Assembly: GCA_021739625.1 (NCBI GenBank)
Contig: JAIPBJ010000020.1
Location: 1-37,127, forward strand
Direction of reading: 5' to 3'
DNA length: 37,127 nt
Source of the DNA: Flavobacteriales bacterium
GTDB taxonomy: Bacteria > Bacteroidota > Bacteroidia > UBA10329
Shown here: positions 33,803-37,127 of the stretch, piece after piece
Position numbering within the stretch: position 1 is the stretch's first letter
Layout of the letters: every line of letters begins with the position of its first letter
The notes under the pieces: model-generated
Databases searched by the model: none
Seen by the model: only the letters and a program-made list of their open reading frames with translations
What the model was told of the DNA's origin: nothing
Position numbers and translations under genes: made by a program

Positions 33803-35522
33803 GTTCGAAGCGGCAAATAATTTGACAACACGTGAATTACTCGATTACTATATCGAAGATTTCAACTATTCTCGTTTTCTAGACTCCAAACGTAATATTT
33901 TCTTGCTCGGAGAGCGGGGATCTGGAAAAACAATGACGTTGCTATATCACTCATTTAAGGTAAAATATCAAGATTCGAGAAGGAATGATGCTTCAGATCT
34001 ACTGGACAATGTAGGGGTTCACATACCGTGCAATACACCTCTGTTTCATAAGAAGGAGTACCTGCTACTTGATGATGATCATAAAGCACAGATTATTGCT
34101 GAACATTATTTCGTAATTGCAATTGTCAATGAAATAATTTTATCATTGAGTCTTGTCGGGGATGCCAAAGAGGCTTTCAAGCCCTTCGATAAGGAATTTC
34201 TGGAAGAGATTGGATATATATTTAATATACCAAGTCGAAGCAATTCTAATTTCCTAGACTCGGTAAGAAAGTGGATTGGAAAAATTGTATTTAATACTCA
34301 GAAGCACATCAATCAAGCTGAAAATATTTTTTACGAGGAAGCCCTCTCTTTAGGCTCTTTTCTGCTTCCACTTATTAAGATGATTAAACAGGTTCCATTG
34401 TTTAGCTCTACTCACTTTAGTTTCCTAATGGATGATGCACACGACCTCAATATTCATCAAATTAAAGTGCTAAACTCGTGGATTGCCTATCGCGACCATT
34501 CAGATTTCAGTGTCAAGTTGGCAACCACAAAAGTTAATAAGCCTATTCAAATTACTACTACTGGCGGTTCAATACTGGAAGGACATGACTTCACCATCAT
34601 TGACTTAGAAAAACCATACTTTAATAAGGATTCTGACTTTGGTAAGCTTGCCAGGCAAATTATCAAGAAGAGACTTCTTAAAATTAATAACTTAGACATC
34701 GAACCAGAAGATTTTTTTCCAACAAGCAAGGAGTTTGAAGCAGCTCTCGAAAAATACAAGGAAATTGCCCGAATAGAAGCGGTTTCAATTTATGGTCATT
34801 CCGATCCTAAGAAAATCACAGATCATGTATATAAGTATTCTCGGGCATACTACTTTCGTGAAAGAGCAAAATCGAAAGCCAATCTGGTCCCATACTCTGG
34901 GTTTTCAATGTTGGTTGATTTGTCTACGGGGATTATACGAAACTTACTAGACCCTTGTTATTATATGTACGATGCAGTGGTTTCTGAGGCAAGTGAACCC
35001 TTTGAGGGTATTCATTTCGTGCCGCCTCATACTCAACGAGAGGTAATATTGAATAGGAGCAATGCGCTGTGGAAACGCCTTGAAAATGGTCTGGAGAAAG
35101 AAATTGAGGGGTGCTCTGAGGAACAAGGGAAGATGATACTTCAGTTGATAGATAATATTGTTTCATTGTTCCGTGAACGATTGTTGCATCATAAGTCTGA
35201 ACCTAGGGCCATTATGTTTTCGATTTCTGAGGTGAACGATGCCTCTTTTGTAAAGCTGATAGAACTGTTACGAATTGCGCAGATGTCTCAGTTGCTTTAC
35301 ACGAGAACAGGCGTGTCCAAAGATGACGGGAAGAAGGACACCTATTATATTCTGAACAGAATGTTTTTACCGACCAGAGGGCTGGATCCCAACGGTCAGC
35401 ATGCTCGAGTGTCTATTAAGAGCAAAGATTTATGGAATGCCGCTAAGGATAATAAATCAATCCCGTACTCAAAAGGTAATGACAACAGCCCTGAGGAGTC
35501 CGTTCAACCAAAATTGTTTTGA
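33780..35522 (+). CDS. ORC/CDC6-like AAA ATPase
   Basis: The 580-residue protein has a Walker A loop LLGERGSGKTMTLLYH (Lys50, Thr51) and a Walker B FSFLMDDAHDLN (about 213-224). A sensor-like LATTKVN follows at about 247-253. The pattern, including the preceding FLDSKRNIF and a DDAH box, fits the ORC-CDC6-type AAA ATPases often found in bacterial conflict systems. The C-terminal 250 residues are helical and may hold a recognition or oligomerisation domain. It could act as a sensor or motor for its neighbours. Start choices ATG 33780 and ATG 33783 are adjacent. The DNA is very AT-rich (19/60 G+C at 34681-34740). Confidence 0.8.
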   Translation: MMSRNPFEFEAANNLTTRELLDYYIEDFNYSRFLDSKRNIFLLGERGSGKTMTLLYHSFKVKYQDSRRNDASDLLDNVGVHIPCNTPLFHKKEYLLLDDDHKAQIIAEHYFVIAIVNEIILSLSLVGDAKEAFKPFDKEFLEEIGYIFNIPSRSNSNFLDSVRKWIGKIVFNTQKHINQAENIFYEEALSLGSFLLPLIKMIKQVPLFSSTHFSFLMDDAHDLNIHQIKVLNSWIAYRDHSDFSVKLATTKVNKPIQITTTGGSILEGHDFTIIDLEKPYFNKDSDFGKLARQIIKKRLLKINNLDIEPEDFFPTSKEFEAALEKYKEIARIEAVSIYGHSDPKKITDHVYKYSRAYYFRERAKSKANLVPYSGFSMLVDLSTGIIRNLLDPCYYMYDAVVSEASEPFEGIHFVPPHTQREVILNRSNALWKRLENGLEKEIEGCSEEQGKMILQLIDNIVSLFRERLLHHKSEPRAIMFSISEVNDASFVKLIELLRIAQMSQLLYTRTGVSKDDGKKDTYYILNRMFLPTRGLDPNGQHARVSIKSKDLWNAAKDNKSIPYSKGNDNSPEESVQPKLF

Positions 35523-35524
35523 GC

Positions 35525-36424
35525 ATGAAAGATTCTGATCGACCTGCCGTATTGTTTATTGGACTTAGCTGGGAAGAGCGATGCTTTCTTGGATTGAAGG
35601 TTGACCATAAGTATTACAACAGGACCACTAAGGTTGTACTTCTTTATAACGAGCATAGTTCTGATCGAGACGCTGCTAACCGTGACAAAATCATACAGTA
35701 TTGCAAGAAAAGAAATATTATAGTCCAAGAAATTTTATTGAAATACAATGATTCCATTTTCAATTGGAAGACAATCGAGAAGGCGATTTTTGGGATTAGG
35801 GAAGAACTTGGGCGAGCAGTACTCGATATTACCACGTTACCTAGAGAGTTAGCGTGGACTTTATTATACAATATCGGAAAGTATACTCCATCAGTGCAGT
35901 ACATTTATCATTCTCCAGCTAAGTACACAGATGAGTGGGTTTGTAAAGAACCAGGTGCTCCCAGACTCTTGTTCCGACATTCTGGCATAAGCGAACTAAA
36001 TAAACCTACAGCTTTAATTATACTTACTGGATTTGATGAAATCAGAACAAAGAAACTAGTTGAGTATTATGAGCCGAAATTTCTCGCATTGGGCATTCAA
36101 ACTGGTTCAAAGTATAGTAATAATGTGAGAAATTCTCTTTCAAAGCATCTTGATGTAGTTAAAGGAGAAGTTGAACACACACATTTTTCCATTGACGCTT
36201 ATTCTAAGGAACATGGCTTAGGGCAATTGAATAGAATTATCAAGCAACTCAGGGGCTATAACATTGTTGCCTGCTCACATGGCCCTAAACTGACATTGGT
36301 TTCACTCTATCGAAGTCATCAAAGCAATCCGCAAATGGCATTATGTTATGTGCCTTCGCGGTTGTACAACATAAACTACTCCGATGGAATAGGAGAAACT
36401 TTTCGCGGGGTTATAGAATTTTAA
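35525..36424 (+). CDS. Two-lobed protein of unknown function, last gene of the cassette
   Basis: The ATG at 35525 is two bases after the ATPase stop; a TTG at 35519 overlaps it but is less likely. The 299-residue product has two Rossmann-like halves. Half one carries VLFIGLSWEERC (residues 9-20) and GRAVLDITTLPRELAW (96-111); half two begins PTALIILTGFDEIRTKKLVE. The LDITTLPRE motif recalls the DITGG/DISS-type loops of CARF-like and related ligand-binding folds, but this is a resemblance only. There is no nuclease or membrane motif. It may be a ligand sensor or effector for the ATPase. Confidence 0.72.
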   Translation: MKDSDRPAVLFIGLSWEERCFLGLKVDHKYYNRTTKVVLLYNEHSSDRDAANRDKIIQYCKKRNIIVQEILLKYNDSIFNWKTIEKAIFGIREELGRAVLDITTLPRELAWTLLYNIGKYTPSVQYIYHSPAKYTDEWVCKEPGAPRLLFRHSGISELNKPTALIILTGFDEIRTKKLVEYYEPKFLALGIQTGSKYSNNVRNSLSKHLDVVKGEVEHTHFSIDAYSKEHGLGQLNRIIKQLRGYNIVACSHGPKLTLVSLYRSHQSNPQMALCYVPSRLYNINYSDGIGETFRGVIEF

Positions 36425-36586
36425 TTCTTTGAATTTCTGCGTTGAATTTTGTTCAATCGCAAGCATTGGTGGGTGTTCAAGATTTTGCTAGTAGCTGCAT
36501 CCCAACCCCAAACCTCCTCCGGTGCCATTTCAGATTCCCCTGCCAGGGCCAGAAACTCCCGCCTGTTGCAAGGGAAACACCCCTCC
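36425..36586. other. Intergenic stretch after the cassette
   Basis: No gene is supported. A minus-strand frame ending at 36421 reads NRREFLALAGESEMAPEEVW and could be a degraded gene tail, but it overlaps the end of the cassette and has no start or family. No terminator hairpin with a T run is evident after the last cassette gene. Confidence 0.4.
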
Positions 36587-36656
36587 CTACTCATCCAATA
36601 AGCTGTCCATGAAATCGATGGTGTCATCATCGAAGCCGAGGCAGTTCATCATGAGG
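36587..36656 (-). pseudogene. Duplicated gene-tail fragment, copy 1
   Basis: On the minus strand this reads LMMNCLGFDDDTIDFMDSLL, then DE and a TAG stop. It matches the end of the fragment at 36793-37010, with a few base changes and one missing codon (LLDE against LLDDE). Upstream codons are lost where GAGGACCCCTCC repeat DNA begins. Confidence 0.6.
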
Positions 36657-36751
36657 ACCCCTCCCCCAGCCCCTCCCCAAAGGAGAGGGGAGTGTCCTTC
36701 GATACGGGCTGTCCTTCGATACGGGCTGAAAAAGCCCTACTCAGGATGACG
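36657..36751. repeat. REP-like hairpins and a perfect 17-bp tandem duplication
   Basis: CTCCCC and GGGGAG (36673-36692) form a hairpin around an A-rich loop. It is followed by two exact copies of TGTCCTTCGATACGGGC (36693-36709 and 36710-36726). GGGCT, GAAAA, AGCCC (36723-36737) form a second hairpin, followed by a TCAGGATGAC tail. The element separates the two gene-tail fragments. Confidence 0.7.
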
Positions 36752-36792
36752 CGTGTGGTTGGGGTCGCTTGGGCCGCGAGAATACACCTCCT

Positions 36793-37010
36793 TTACTCAT
36801 CATCCAACAAGCTGTCCATGAAATCGATGGTATCATCATCGAATCCGAGGCAGTTCATCATGAGGTGGCGGTAGTGATTGGCCTGCTCGTGGTCAAGGAT
36901 CTGGGTGTGGTAGGCCCAGAGGTTGCGATAGACGATGCGCATCTCGGGGGTGGTGGCGCTGTTGGAGCGCTCCACGGCCTGAAGGAGATAGTGAAGCCTT
37001 CCCCTTTTTA
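36793..37010 (-). pseudogene. Gene-tail fragment, copy 2 (longer)
   Basis: The minus-strand frame reads LHYLLQAVERSNSATTPEMR, IVYRNLWAYHTQILDHEQAN and HYRHLMMNCLGFDDDTIDFM, ending SLLDDE with a TAA stop. It looks genuinely coding, but the upstream end runs into GKRK-like codons from AAAAGGGGAAGG and an in-frame TAA near 37011, so the N-terminal part is missing. The parent protein is not recognised. The break point lies beside GGACAGTGCTAAATTAGATG, which might be the end of an insertion element that continues outside the window. Confidence 0.55.
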
Positions 37011-37044
37011 GGACAGTGCTAAATTAGATGGTTGGTTGGTTTTT

Positions 37045-37080
37045 GCAGGGGGAAAAGGGGCGCGCCCCTTTTCCCCCTGC
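37045..37080. repeat. Perfect 36-bp palindrome
   Basis: The arm GCAGGGGGAAAAGGGGCG is followed directly by its exact reverse complement, with no loop (centre GGCGCGCC). It is flanked by TTTTT on the left and AAGCGG on the right. There is no T run downstream on either strand, so it is not a typical terminator. It could form a cruciform, mark a mobile-element end or be a recombination site; an assembly fold-back is also possible this near the window edge. Confidence 0.8.
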
Positions 37081-37127
37081 AAGCGGTATCGGATCGGTGC
37101 CATTCCCCCCAGTGCGGTATGGGGGTG

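Noticed and set aside
31717-36424. Classical type II restriction-modification system
   Set aside because: A methyltransferase is present, but none of the three following proteins shows a PD-(D/E)XK, HNH, PLD or GIY-YIG motif; the ATPase and HD protein do not fit a type II system.
36421-36630. Small minus-strand gene after the cassette
   Set aside because: It overlaps the end of the last cassette gene and runs through the duplicated gene tail in another frame; no family or start is credible.
37045-37080. Transcription terminator
   Set aside because: The perfect palindrome has no loop and no T run downstream on either strand, so I list it as a palindrome of unknown role.

Overview
The window looks like a chromosomal segment of a member of the Bacteroidota, most likely a Flavobacteriales-like organism. 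Five large secreted proteins carry type IX secretion (T9SS) C-terminal sorting regions: one gliding-motility-type (type B) tail and four Por-type (type A) tails. Three promoter-like TAnnTTTG boxes fit the Bacteroidota -7 consensus. Typical Shine-Dalgarno sequences are hard to find. The background is GC-rich (for example 35/60 G+C at 21301-21360). I found no rRNA or tRNA genes and no CRISPR array.

Region 1 (1-24.7 kb) is a mixed core and surface-protein region. It holds a 5'-truncated SprB/HYR/PKD adhesin, a RetSat/CrtI-like FAD oxidoreductase, a tandem-domain ice-binding (DUF3494) protein and a giant BNR/sortilin-like repeat protein. An alkane monooxygenase (AlkB) is divergent from a TetR regulator, with a palindromic candidate operator between them. 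These are followed by pdxH, a lipoprotein, a polytopic membrane protein, an orphan OmpR-type response regulator, a PKD/T9SS protein, an AddB-like PD-(D/E)XK nuclease, a small helical protein and a cysteine-rich T9SS protein.

Region 2 (24.98-30.28 kb) is a six-gene, same-strand cluster. It encodes PgsB/CapB, PgsC/CapC and a PgsW-like protein (poly-gamma-glutamate synthesis), then a secreted protein, a lipoprotein with two Cna-B-like folds and a DUF2490-like outer-membrane barrel. No PgsA/CapA is present. The last three genes are candidates for moving or anchoring the polymer across a two-membrane envelope.

Region 3 (30.93-36.42 kb) is a tightly overlapping five-gene run: thyA, a C5-cytosine DNA methyltransferase, an HD-domain protein, an ORC/CDC6-like AAA ATPase and an unrecognised two-lobed protein. 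The last four genes are strikingly AT-rich (19/60 to 22/60 G+C in sampled lines). They look like a transferred defence-type cassette and are the best candidate for an undescribed system.

The intergenic DNA is unusually rich in repeats. Two paralogous composite elements (about 6.19-6.80 and 22.14-22.52 kb) carry tandem 21-bp units, about 17 in one and 4 in the other. A REP-like family has three long copies, one short copy that looks like an empty form, and an isolated core. Gene-tail fragments lie next to repeats at 30.5 kb and 36.6-37.0 kb. A perfect 36-bp palindrome sits at the right edge.
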